Origin: Blautia sp.
GTDB lineage: Bacteria > Bacillota > Clostridia > Lachnospirales > Lachnospiraceae
DNA length: 64,000 bases
Direction of reading: 5' to 3'
Assembly (NCBI GenBank): GCA_023667395.1
Contig: JAMPAC010000001.1
Coordinates: forward strand, 633,575 to 697,574
The notes under the pieces are model-generated. The model did not search any database. It worked only from the letters and a program-made list of their open reading frames with translations, and had not been told where the DNA came from. The position numbers and the translations under genes are program-made. Shown in pieces: positions 1 to 8,200 of the stretch. The first letter of the stretch is position 1. Each line of letters opens with the position of its first letter.

Positions 1-847
1 CCAGCATGGGCAGAAAAATTTTCTTAAACTTATTCTGCCGTCTTCCCGACAGAATGGCTCTTATTTCATAGGGAAATTCCTCCCCGGGGTCGGAATCCCG
101 CACAAAGGCTTTCAGCTTTTCCACATCCTCCTCTTCCGGCTCGTCCGCCTCCGTAAAAAGCCCGTCAACATTGCTCAGCAGGCGGCGTTCCAGATAGTCC
201 CGCATCTCACCGATGCGTTCCGGGCTGCCCTCCGCCCTGGTATCTTCCGCCATCGGCATACGGAGCCTGCTCCCGCCCCCTTCCAGAGGCTTTACGCAAT
301 GCAGGTATAGCGCAAAGAGAAGCATCTCCGTATTGCAGGCGCCTTCTTCCGGGCACAGTTCTATCATCCGGGGAAATACTTCCGGATCCTTTTTTCCAAA
401 TTCGATCAGCGGCCGAAGCGTGCTCTCTTTCATGTTCGATGTAAACCACGCGATCCAGTCCGCATAAATAGCCCCAATCTGCAGATCGGACAGGCATTTC
501 TGCAGATATCTGAAATCGCTGCCCCAACCGTTACGGGACAGGAACACCCTGGCCGTAACGCCGCCGACTGCCACAACAAAGCGGATAAAACGCAGCGCCA
601 GCGCCTCATCCTCCCTTTTGAAATCACTGAGCAGATCATACAGCGGCTGTCTTGATTTCCCCGGCAGGTCATAAAAATCCTGCGGCTTCACTTCCTTTAA
701 CAGATCCGGCTCCTCCTGTCTTGCCATATCCAGGTATTTTCCCGCCAGTTCCCGATTATCCTGGGACAGTTCCAGCAGTTCCAGCGCTTTTTTCAGTTTC
801 CGGTTCTCCCCTCTGTCTCCGTCCAGCATGGCTTCATTTACCATCAT
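1..847 (-). CDS. Hypothetical protein, 3' part beyond window
   Basis: An open minus-strand frame starts at the ATG at 847 and runs uninterrupted off the left edge, giving at least 282 residues. An AGGGAGGG ribosome site precedes it by a few bases; the ATG at 854 is excluded because that frame stops after six codons. The product is hydrophilic, Leu/Glu-rich and probably all-helical (beginning MMVNEAMLDGDRGEN), with no signal peptide or membrane segment in the visible part. I do not recognise a family; it could be the N-terminus of a larger helical-repeat protein. It stands alone and diverges from the nuclease gene at 1092. Confidence 0.75.
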   Translation of the reverse strand, partial: MMVNEAMLDGDRGENRKLKKALELLELSQDNRELAGKYLDMARQEEPDLLKEVKPQDFYDLPGKSRQPLYDLLSDFKREDEALALRFIRFVVAVGGVTARVFLSRNGWGSDFRYLQKCLSDLQIGAIYADWIAWFTSNMKESTLRPLIEFGKKDPEVFPRMIELCPEEGACNTEMLLFALYLHCVKPLEGGGSRLRMPMAEDTRAEGSPERIGEMRDYLERRLLSNVDGLFTEADEPEEEDVEKLKAFVRDSDPGEEFPYEIRAILSGRRQNKFKKIFLPML

Positions 848-1012
848 GATGCATCCCTCCCGTTTTTCCATATGAATGAAACTTCTTTTTAACTTCTTAA
901 CCTTAATATTAGCATAATTTTCCGCATAATTCCATCGCATGTTGGCCGTTGGTGAAAAAGTATATTTTGGCAACTTATGGATGGCATGACTAAACCGTTG
1001 CCTTTTGTAGTA

Positions 1013-1041
1013 TTGCAAAAGCAGCCTCTCCGCGATATAAT
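1013..1041 (+). promoter_or_regulatory. Sigma-A promoter of the Rpn-family gene
   Basis: A TTGCAA -35 box (1013-1018), a 17-bp spacer and a perfect TATAAT -10 box (1036-1041) lie about 50 bp before the ATG at 1092. Spacing and position fit a housekeeping promoter. Confidence 0.6.
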
Positions 1042-1091
1042 AACATCAGGGATATTTATTTGTACCGGAATACTGAACAAAGGAAGAATAT

Positions 1092-2114
1092 ATGCAGAAG
1101 AAAACGCATGATTATGATAACGTGTTCAAGACCATGAAAAGCAAGCACAAAAGACTGTTCATCTCCGTGATCAACGATACGTTTGGAAAAGAGTACCCTT
1201 TGGATACAGAGGTCACAGTGTTACCCTCGGAGGGTTACCTGACTGAAAACGAAACATCGGATGGCAGCAGGGAAATAGAAGAACAGATCTCGGACTTTCT
1301 GTTGCGAATCGGGAATGAAACATATCTTTTAGAATGCCAGAGTTATAACGATGATTCCATGGCGATCAGGATTGCGGAATATGCTTTTATCACCGCAAGG
1401 CAGTCCGCCATTTGGGATATCGGCCATGCCACGATCCGAATGCCACGGTTCTCCATTATTTACATAAAAAGAACCGATAAAACTCCTGCCAAAACAACGA
1501 TCACTTTTACTTTTCCGGACGGGCAGGTTGTAGACTATACATCGGACAATGTGATCCTGGATCAATTTACCAGGGAATACATTGTGGAAAAGAGGCTGTT
1601 TCCGTATATCCCTTTTTATATCGCAAGATACGAAAAAGATATGATATCAGAAAAGAACATAGACCACGTTGTTGATGACCTGATATATTTCAGGGATGAA
1701 CTACTATCATCAAGGGAGACAGATGAATTATCCGATGCAGAAATGCTGGATCTGATGGGATTTGTAAATACTATCATTACACATATCACAAACGGAAACC
1801 AAAATGAAGAAAGGCTGGTGAAAGTAATGGGCGGAACTATCATTGAAACAGAATCTGAAAAATGGTTACATCGAGGCATACAACAGGGGATCCGTCAGGG
1901 AATACAAAAAGGAATACAGGAAGGGATGCAGCAGGGGATGCAGCAGGGGATGCAGCAGGGGATGCAGCAGGGACAGGCAAAAATGATCATTGAACTGGGA
2001 CTGGAAGATGGACTGGACAATGAGACCATCTTGCAGAAAATACAGAAAAAAATCGGACTGTCTTTAGAGGAAGCCAAAGACTGCATGGAAAAATACGGAA
2101 AGCAGCTTGTTTAG
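1092..2114 (+). CDS. Rpn-family recombination-promoting nuclease / putative transposase
   Basis: This 340-residue protein belongs to the Rpn/PD-(D/E)XK 'putative transposase' group. Some family members are DNA endonucleases that promote RecA-independent recombination; most are uncharacterised. The nuclease core is in the first 120 residues: an acidic residue in EEQISDFLLRI, then LLECQS, corresponding to the D...(E/Q)xQ catalytic pattern. The tail (about 262-295) is a run of four-residue G-(I/M)-Q-(Q/K/E) units encoded by a 12-bp DNA repeat, followed by a helical end. AGGAAG precedes the ATG. The next gene starts within a few bases of its stop, so the two are probably co-transcribed, although nothing else links them. 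Confidence 0.82.
   Translation: MQKKTHDYDNVFKTMKSKHKRLFISVINDTFGKEYPLDTEVTVLPSEGYLTENETSDGSREIEEQISDFLLRIGNETYLLECQSYNDDSMAIRIAEYAFITARQSAIWDIGHATIRMPRFSIIYIKRTDKTPAKTTITFTFPDGQVVDYTSDNVILDQFTREYIVEKRLFPYIPFYIARYEKDMISEKNIDHVVDDLIYFRDELLSSRETDELSDAEMLDLMGFVNTIITHITNGNQNEERLVKVMGGTIIETESEKWLHRGIQQGIRQGIQKGIQEGMQQGMQQGMQQGMQQGQAKMIIELGLEDGLDNETILQKIQKKIGLSLEEAKDCMEKYGKQLV
1875..1973 (+). repeat. In-frame 12-bp tandem repeat in nuclease tail
   Basis: Four near-identical 12-bp units (ATGCAGCAGGGG) occupy 1926-1973. Upstream from 1875 the same unit is present in degraded form (GGCATACAACAG and similar). Each unit adds Gly-Met-Gln-Gln. Being a multiple of 3, copy-number change alters tail length without breaking the frame. 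Confidence 0.9.
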
Positions 2115-2116
2115 CT

Positions 2117-3049
2117 TTGCAGAAAGGGAAGTTGTATCAATTGGAATCGAAAGAAAGAATACGATACGCCAAACGCGCACTGGACGGCATTGCGCTGGGG
2201 GATTGTTTTGGGGAGACATTCTTTGTGCCTGAAGAGGCAGCCCTCCAGAGGCTAAAAAACAGGGAGATTGTGGATGAGCCTTGGCGTTTTACTGACGATA
2301 CCGTGATGGCCATAGGAATCTATCGCGTCTTGGAAAAATATGGAGAGATCGATCAGGATGCATTGGCAAAAGTTTTCGCGGAAAATTATGCCCTGGACTG
2401 GCACCGGGGATATGGCGGAACGGCCCATTCCATCCTGCGCAGTATCGGGGATGGCATACATTGGCGGGAAGCCGCCGCAAGCGCCTTTGACGGAATGGGC
2501 TCCATGGGAAACGGCGCCGCTATGCGCGCAGCGCCCATAGGCGCTTATTTTGCGGACAATCTGGACAAGGTTCTTTATCATGCCAAGGCATCTGCAGAAG
2601 TCACACATGCCCATATGGAGGGAATCGTCGGCGCCATGGCGGCTGCCCTGGGAGCGGCTCTGCTTCTGAATAAGAAGCTGGGGAATTATTCCGGTGGGGG
2701 TGAAGCTTTTCTACGTGATGTTGCAGGGAAACTGCCGGAAAGCGATACCAAATATAAAATATTGTCCGCAGCTTCCATCAAAAAGGACAGCCGCATGGAT
2801 TTTGTGGTCTCCACACTGGGAAACGGGATCATGCTGACAGCCCAGGATACGGTTCCGTTCTGCCTCTGGTGCGCAGCGCATTTTTATCATTCTTTTGAGG
2901 AAGCGTTGTGGACGGCGGTTTCCGCTTTGGGCGACAGGGACACCACCTGCGCCATTGTGGGCGGGATGGTCGCTCTGTATGCGGACGACATTCCACAGCA
3001 ATGGTTAAACCTCATGGAACGCCCGGAGGATTCCGTGTTTTTTGAGTAG
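2117..3049 (+). CDS. ADP-ribosylglycohydrolase family protein
   Basis: The protein of about 300 residues matches the ADP-ribosylglycohydrolase (DraG/ARH-like) family, metal-dependent enzymes that remove ADP-ribose from proteins or small molecules. Visible landmarks are the N-terminal GIALGDCFGE, RFTDDTVMAIG (the paired Asp that bind a metal), GSMGNGAAMRAAP in the middle, and SALGDRDTTCAIVGGMVAL near the C-terminus, which replaces the usual GGDTDT-type metal loop. No ATG begins the frame. TTG at 2117, 2132 or 2141 are possible starts; TTG 2141 has AAAGGGAAG upstream and would place LESKERIRYAKRAL at the N-terminus. The substrate cannot be inferred. Confidence 0.85.
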   Translation: MQKGKLYQLESKERIRYAKRALDGIALGDCFGETFFVPEEAALQRLKNREIVDEPWRFTDDTVMAIGIYRVLEKYGEIDQDALAKVFAENYALDWHRGYGGTAHSILRSIGDGIHWREAAASAFDGMGSMGNGAAMRAAPIGAYFADNLDKVLYHAKASAEVTHAHMEGIVGAMAAALGAALLLNKKLGNYSGGGEAFLRDVAGKLPESDTKYKILSAASIKKDSRMDFVVSTLGNGIMLTAQDTVPFCLWCAAHFYHSFEEALWTAVSALGDRDTTCAIVGGMVALYADDIPQQWLNLMERPEDSVFFE

Positions 3050-3179
3050 GAAATCCAGGCAGCGGGGCATCAAATTTGACGAATTTGCCAGGATCAGGCA
3101 GTTCAGCAAATCATTCGCCCTCACAGAAATGCCGGAAATTTATATGCTTTCTTTTGAACGTATGGGGCTGCCGTACTGA
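3042..3179 (+). CDS. Possible 45-residue protein or gene remnant
   Basis: A frame beginning with TTG at 3042, overlapping the end of the glycohydrolase gene, encodes a basic, amphipathic peptide ending SFERMGLPY. GGAGGA lies 11 bases before the TTG. The amino-acid composition looks protein-like rather than random, but I recognise no family; it may be the tail of a lost gene. Confidence 0.3.
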   Translation: MSRKSRQRGIKFDEFARIRQFSKSFALTEMPEIYMLSFERMGLPY

Positions 3180-3204
3180 TTTTTCAGCATAACAGCCCCT
3201 GTAC
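3160..3204. terminator. Hairpin between convergent genes
   Basis: GTATGGGGCTG (3160-3170) pairs with CAGCCCCTGTAC (3193-3204), with TTTTCT after it. It sits between the end of the plus-strand genes and the stop of gltD on the minus strand, so it can serve the plus strand as an intrinsic terminator. The loop is large (22 nt). Confidence 0.5.
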
Positions 3205-3217
3205 TTTTCTCATGCTC

Positions 3218-4711
3218 TTACTGTACCACCAGATTGGAATACCCCATCAGGCTCTCATCCACGGCCCGCGCCGCTTCCCTGCCCTCGCGGATAGCCCAGA
3301 CCACCAAGGACTGTCCTCTGTGCATATCTCCGGTGACAAAGACATTTTCCCTGCTGGTGCAGTACTTTCCCGCCTCGGTCTTTACATTGGTGCGCTCGTT
3401 CAGTTCCACCCCAAACGCCTCCGCCACATAGCTTTGCGTCCCCAGGAAGCCTGCCGCAATGAGTACGATATCCGCAGGGAGTTCCTGTTCGCTGCCCGCC
3501 ACTTCTTTCATATTCATGCGTCCCGTGGCCGCATCCTTCTCCCAGGCAAGCTTCACGATCTTCACCGCTTTCAGATTGCCGCTCTTGTCTTTCACAAACT
3601 CTTTTACCGTGGACTCATAGATGCGGGGATCGTGACCGTACAGGGCGATCGCTTCCTGCTGGCCGTAATCCGTCTTGCAGACCCTGGGCCATTCGGGCCA
3701 GGGGTTATTTTCCGCCCGGCTGTCCGGCGCCTTGGGCATCATCTCGATCTGGGTCACGCTCTTTGCCCCATGGCGGATGGAAGTGCCCACACAGTCGTTG
3801 CCTGTGTCGCCGCCGCCGATGATGATAACGTGTTTCTCTTTTGTGTCCACATACTGCTTATCTTCAAATCCGGAATCCAGCAGGCTCTTTGTATTTGCCT
3901 TCAGGAAGTCCACTGCGAAATAAATTCCTTTCGCGTCCCTTCCGGGAGCCTTGATATCCCTGGGGTTGGATGCGCCGCAGGCAAGGATCACCCGGTCAAA
4001 GTCATGGAGCAGTTTATCCGCCTTGATATCCTTTCCCACATCCATGCCGGTGACAAAAGTAATCCCTTCCTCCTCCATGATCTTCCGCTTCCGTTCCACG
4101 ATCTGCTTTTCCAGCTTCATGTTGGGGATGCCGTACATCAGCAGTCCCCCCACGCGGTCGGAGCGTTCATACACCGTCACCAGATGTCCCCTCTTGTTCA
4201 GCTGGTCCGCTGCCGCCAGGCCGGAGGGGCCGCTGCCGATGACCGCCACTCTTTTCCCGGTGCGGACCTTGGGAGGATTGGCCGCCGCATAGCCTTCTGC
4301 ATAGGCATTTTCTATGATGGCGTATTCGTTCTCTTTTGTGGATACCGGATCCCCGTTCAGGCCGCAGGTACAGGCCGCCTCGCAGAGGGCGGGGCACACC
4401 CTGGAGGTGAATTCCGGAAAGTTATTGGTCTTTTTCAGGCGGTTATAGGCCTGCTGCCAGTTTCCGTGATACACCAGGTCATTCCACTCAGGGACAAGGT
4501 TATGCAGGGGGCATCCGCTTGCCATCCCGCAGATCATCATTCCCGCCTGGCAGAAAGGAACCCCGCACTCCATACATCTTGCGCCCTGAAGCTGCTGCTC
4601 CTCCTTGGGCAGATGTTCGTGAAATTCGTTGAAGTGCCTGATGCGTTTTTGGGGTTCTTCTTCTTTACTGACTGCTCTTTTATATTCCATAAATCCTGTT
4701 GGTTTTCCCAT
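3218..4711 (-). CDS. gltD: Glutamate synthase small (NADPH) subunit
   Basis: GltD is the FAD-containing electron-input subunit of NADPH glutamate synthase. It passes electrons from NADPH through FAD and two [4Fe-4S] clusters to GltB for making two glutamates from glutamine and 2-oxoglutarate. The 497 residues show the expected order: N-terminal cysteines (CMECGVPFCQAG, then CPLHN; later CPALCEAACTC) for the clusters, the FAD Rossmann motif VIGSGPSGLAAAD near residue 150, an NADPH-binding IIIGGGDTGNDC motif near residue 290, and a C-terminal GDMHRGQSLVVWAI flavin motif. It lies downstream of gltB on the same strand, separated by 533 bp of palindromic DNA. Confidence 0.96.
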   Translation of the reverse strand: MGKPTGFMEYKRAVSKEEEPQKRIRHFNEFHEHLPKEEQQLQGARCMECGVPFCQAGMMICGMASGCPLHNLVPEWNDLVYHGNWQQAYNRLKKTNNFPEFTSRVCPALCEAACTCGLNGDPVSTKENEYAIIENAYAEGYAAANPPKVRTGKRVAVIGSGPSGLAAADQLNKRGHLVTVYERSDRVGGLLMYGIPNMKLEKQIVERKRKIMEEEGITFVTGMDVGKDIKADKLLHDFDRVILACGASNPRDIKAPGRDAKGIYFAVDFLKANTKSLLDSGFEDKQYVDTKEKHVIIIGGGDTGNDCVGTSIRHGAKSVTQIEMMPKAPDSRAENNPWPEWPRVCKTDYGQQEAIALYGHDPRIYESTVKEFVKDKSGNLKAVKIVKLAWEKDAATGRMNMKEVAGSEQELPADIVLIAAGFLGTQSYVAEAFGVELNERTNVKTEAGKYCTSRENVFVTGDMHRGQSLVVWAIREGREAARAVDESLMGYSNLVVQ

Positions 4712-4775
4712 GCTTTATCTTTGCCTCCTTAATTTCTCCTTTTTTTTGAAAGCTTTAGGTTATTGCTTCCGGCAC

Positions 4776-4933
4776 GGCGGCCGGGGGAGGGTCTGTTTTA
4801 TGCAGGCGCTTCGCTGGAATTTCGAGGAGCCTCAAACCGTCGTCAATGCGCCCATAAGCGGGGGCGCATTGACTTGAGTCTCCTCTCAATAGCTCAGTAA
4901 AGCCTGCATAAAACAGACCCTCCCCCAGCCGCC
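4776..4933. repeat. 158-bp nested palindrome (32-bp arms)
   Basis: The outer arms 4776-4807 and 4902-4933 are inverted copies matching at 31 of 32 positions. Inside, GTCAATGCGCCC (4842-4853) pairs with GGGCGCATTGAC (4862-4873), CTCAA with TTGAG, and GAGGAG with CTCCTC. The whole piece can fold into one long imperfect hairpin. It codes for nothing convincing and lies just upstream of gltD. It resembles a MITE or foldback element, but no target-site duplication was seen. Confidence 0.85.
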
Positions 4934-4998
4934 TGAATAGCACCAGCCCCAATTTGTATATTAACTATACTATTTATTATTACAACTTGACCATACCA

Positions 4999-5142
4999 GC
5001 CTGGCAGGTGTGACGTGTCCCTTTTTGAAACCGTTGGAGGACGCCGGCACTTAGGCGCCGTACTCTGGCGCCTTATGTGTCCGCTGCGTCCGGAATCGAG
5101 CGAAAGCGTGTTGAAAAAAGGGATGCGGCACGCCTGCCAGGC
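4999..5142. repeat. 144-bp nested palindrome
   Basis: Outer arms are GCCTGGCAGGTGTGAC (4999-5014) and GGCACGCCTGCCAGGC (5127-5142). A second paired tier is TCCCTTTTTGAA against TTGAAAAAAGGGA. The core has GGACGC/GCGTCC (5039-5044, 5086-5091) and two copies of GGCGCC (5054-5059, 5067-5072). The AGGTGTGA within the arm recurs in the secA element at 31517. Confidence 0.8.
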
Positions 5143-5157
5143 GTCTTGCATCAGCAG

Positions 5158-5250
5158 GAAGAATGCCTTCTCTTGGCATTCTTCAGTGTGAGATTTAGAA
5201 TTTCTTTGCGAAATGCCCTCTGGCATGAGCATTAGAAATTCTTCTCACAC
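5158..5250. repeat. Double hairpin overlapping gltB stop codon
   Basis: Hairpin one is GAAGAATGCC (5158-5167) with GGCATTCTTC (5175-5184). Hairpin two is a three-tier stem: GTGTGAG (5186-5192) with CTCACAC (5244-5250), AATTTCT with AGAAATT, and ATGCC with GGCAT. The outer arm of hairpin two contains the gltB stop codon. The same two-hairpin arrangement with different stem sequences occurs at the end of secA (31492-31576). Confidence 0.85.
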
Positions 5251-8200
5251 TTTTCTTGTATTGGCATAAAACGCCTCGATCTGCGCCTGTTCTGCGCTCA
5301 GCCCTTTTTCCTCCATCTGCACGATGGTCTTAAGGACGCGCTCGTAGTCATGAGGAATGATCTTCTTGAACTTGGGCAGATATTCCTCGAAATTGTCCAG
5401 GATTCGTTTTCCTTTCTCAGAGTTGGTCAGCGTCACATGTTCCTGGATCATGCCTTTCAGTTCCAGTACGTCATATTTGGAAGTGATTTCACTGGAGGAG
5501 ACCATCTCCTTGTTCAGCCGCTTATAGAGGTCGTTCCGTTCGTCCAGCACATAGGCTATGCCGCCGCTCATGCCTGCGGCAAAGTTTTTGCCGGTGGATC
5601 CCAGCACCACCACGCGTCCGCCGGTCATGTACTCGCAGCCGTGGTCGCCCACGCCCTCCACTACCGCCATGGCGCCGGAATTGCGGACACAGAAACGCTC
5701 TCCCGCCACGCCGTTGATGAAAGCTTTGCCGCTGGTAGCGCCGTAAAGCGCCACATTGCCGATGATAATATTTTCAGAGGGATCAAATTTGCTTCCCCTG
5801 GGCGGGTATACGATCAGCTTGCCGCCGGAAAGCCCTTTTCCGAAATAGTCGTTGGAATCGCCCACCAATTCCAGGGTCAGGCCTTTCGGGATAAAGGCTC
5901 CGAAGGACTGTCCGCCCGCTCCCTTGCACAGCACATGATAGGTGTCCTCCTCCAGGTTGTCGCCCAGCTTTCTGGTAATCTCGCTGCCCAGAATTGTGCC
6001 GAAAGTACGGTCCGTGTTGGAAACGTCCACTTCAACGCTTCGTTTCTGCCCGGATTCCATGGCTTTCTTCAACTGTTTTAGCAGTACCTTTTCATCCAGC
6101 GTTTTTTCCAGTTCGAAATCGTACACCTGTTTCGGGTCAAAAGTGTATTTCATCCTGCTTTCCTGATAGGGATTTGACAGGATGCGGGACAGATCTACCT
6201 CCCGCTGTCTTTGGTTCAGGTTCTCCCTTACCCGGAGCAGGTCGGTGCGTCCCACCAGTTCGTCCACTGTCTTAATGCCCAGCGCCGCCATGTATTCCCG
6301 CAGTTCCTGGGCGATAAATTTCATGAAATTCTCCACATATTCCGGCTTGCCCCTGAAATTCTTACGCAGTTCCGGATTCTGGGTGGCCACGCCCACGGGG
6401 CAGGTGTCCAGGTTGCAGACTCTCATCATGACGCAGCCCATGGTCACCAAGGGCGCGGTGGCAAAGCCGAATTCTTCCGCCCCAAGGATTGCCGCGATGG
6501 CCACGTCCCGTCCGCTCATCAGCTTTCCGTCAGTCTCGATGCGCACTTTATTCCGCAGGCCGTTCATGATCAGGGTCTGATGGGTCTCTGCAAGACCCAG
6601 TTCCCAGGGAAGTCCCGCGTTGTGGATGGAACTTCTGGGCGCCGCCCCGGTGCCTCCGTCATAGCCGGACACCAGGATGACCTGGGCTCCCGCCTTGGCC
6701 ACGCCTGCCGCCACCGTGCCCACGCCCGCCTCGGAAACCAGCTTTACGGAAATGCGGGCGTCCTTGTTGGCATTTTTCAGGTCATAGATCAGCTGCGCCA
6801 GATCCTCAATGGAATAGATATCATGATGAGGCGGCGGGGAGATCAGGGACACGCCGGGGGTGGAGTGGCGGGTCTTGGCAATCCAGGGGTAGACCTTTCC
6901 GCCGGGCAGATGTCCGCCCTCGCCGGGCTTTGCGCCCTGTGCCATCTTGATCTGGATCTCCTTTGCACTGACCAGATAGCGGCTGGTGACGCCGAAACGT
7001 CCGCTTGCCACCTGTTTGATGGCGGAACAGCGATCCAGGCCATCGGACCCCGGCGTCAGCCTGTCCAGTTCCTCGCCGCCCTCGCCGGAATTGCTCTTTC
7101 CGTGCAGCCTGTTCATGGCAATGGCCATGGTCTCATGGGCTTCCTTGGAAATGGAACCGTAGGACATGGCTCCCGTCTTAAACCGGGTCACAATGGACTC
7201 CACCGGCTCTACCTGTTCGATGTCGATTCCTTTTTTCGGATAATTGAAATCCATCAGCCCTCTCAGGTTCTTGATGGAAGTTTCGTCATTTACCATGGCG
7301 GTATACTGCTTGAACATGACGTAATCGCCCCGCCTGGTGGATTCCTGCAGCATATGGATGGTGGCGGGATTGTAAAGGTGCTCGTCGCCGCCGCTCCTTG
7401 CTTTGTGGTGTCCGGGACTGTCCAGGGTCAGGTCGTTGCCCAGCCCCAAAGGATCGAATGCCATGGAATGCAGTTCGTCCACCTGCGCCTCGATATCCTT
7501 TAACGTGATACCGCCCACACGGCTCACCGTATTGCAGAAATATTTGTTAATCACTTCCGGCGCAATGCCGATGGCCTCGAAGATCTGGGAACCCTGATAG
7601 GACTGGATGGTGCTGATGCCCATTTTGGAAGCGATCTTCACAATGCCATGGAGCACCGCGTTGTTGTAGTCGTTCACCGCCGCATAGTAATCCTTATCCA
7701 GCATGTGGTTCTCGATCAGTTCCTTAATGCTCTCCTGTGCCAGGTAAGGGTTGATGGCGCAGGCGCCGTAGCCCAGCAGGGTGGCAAAATGATGCACTTC
7801 CCTGGGCTCTCCGGACTCCAGGATCAGCGCCACTCTGGTCCGCTTCTTGGTACGTACCAGGTATTGGTTCAGCGCGGACACCGCCAGCAGGGAGGGCATG
7901 GGCACATGGTTTTCATCCACGCCCCGGTCGGAAAGGATCAGTATGTTCACGCCGTCCCTGTAAGCCCGGTCCACCTCCACAAAAAGCCTGTCAATGGCCC
8001 GCTCCAGGCTGGTGTTCTTATAATAAGTGATGGGGACTACCTCTACCTTGAAGCCCTCCGCTTTCATATTCTTGATCTTCAGCAGGTCCGTGTTGGTCAG
8101 AATGGGATTGTTGACCCGCAGCACATTACAGTTTTTGGGTGATTCTTTTAAAATATTTCTCTCCGTACCGATATAGACGGTGGTGGAGGTCACGATCTCC

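Noticed and set aside
1926-1973. Possible CRISPR-like short repeats
   Set aside because: The repeats are directly tandem without spacers and in frame with the nuclease; this is a coding minisatellite.
3212-4732. 506-codon plus-strand frame opposite gltD
   Set aside because: It is a mirror of the gltD coding sequence, rich in His/Leu/Pro as expected for the antisense of GC-rich codons, and has no family resemblance or ribosome site.
4894-5232. 112-codon minus-strand frame in the gltB-gltD gap
   Set aside because: It lies entirely in palindromic DNA, and its residues simply reflect the inverted repeats.
6211-7503. Long plus-strand frame opposite gltB
   Set aside because: Antisense shadow of a well-recognised gene; composition is atypical and no ribosome site is present.
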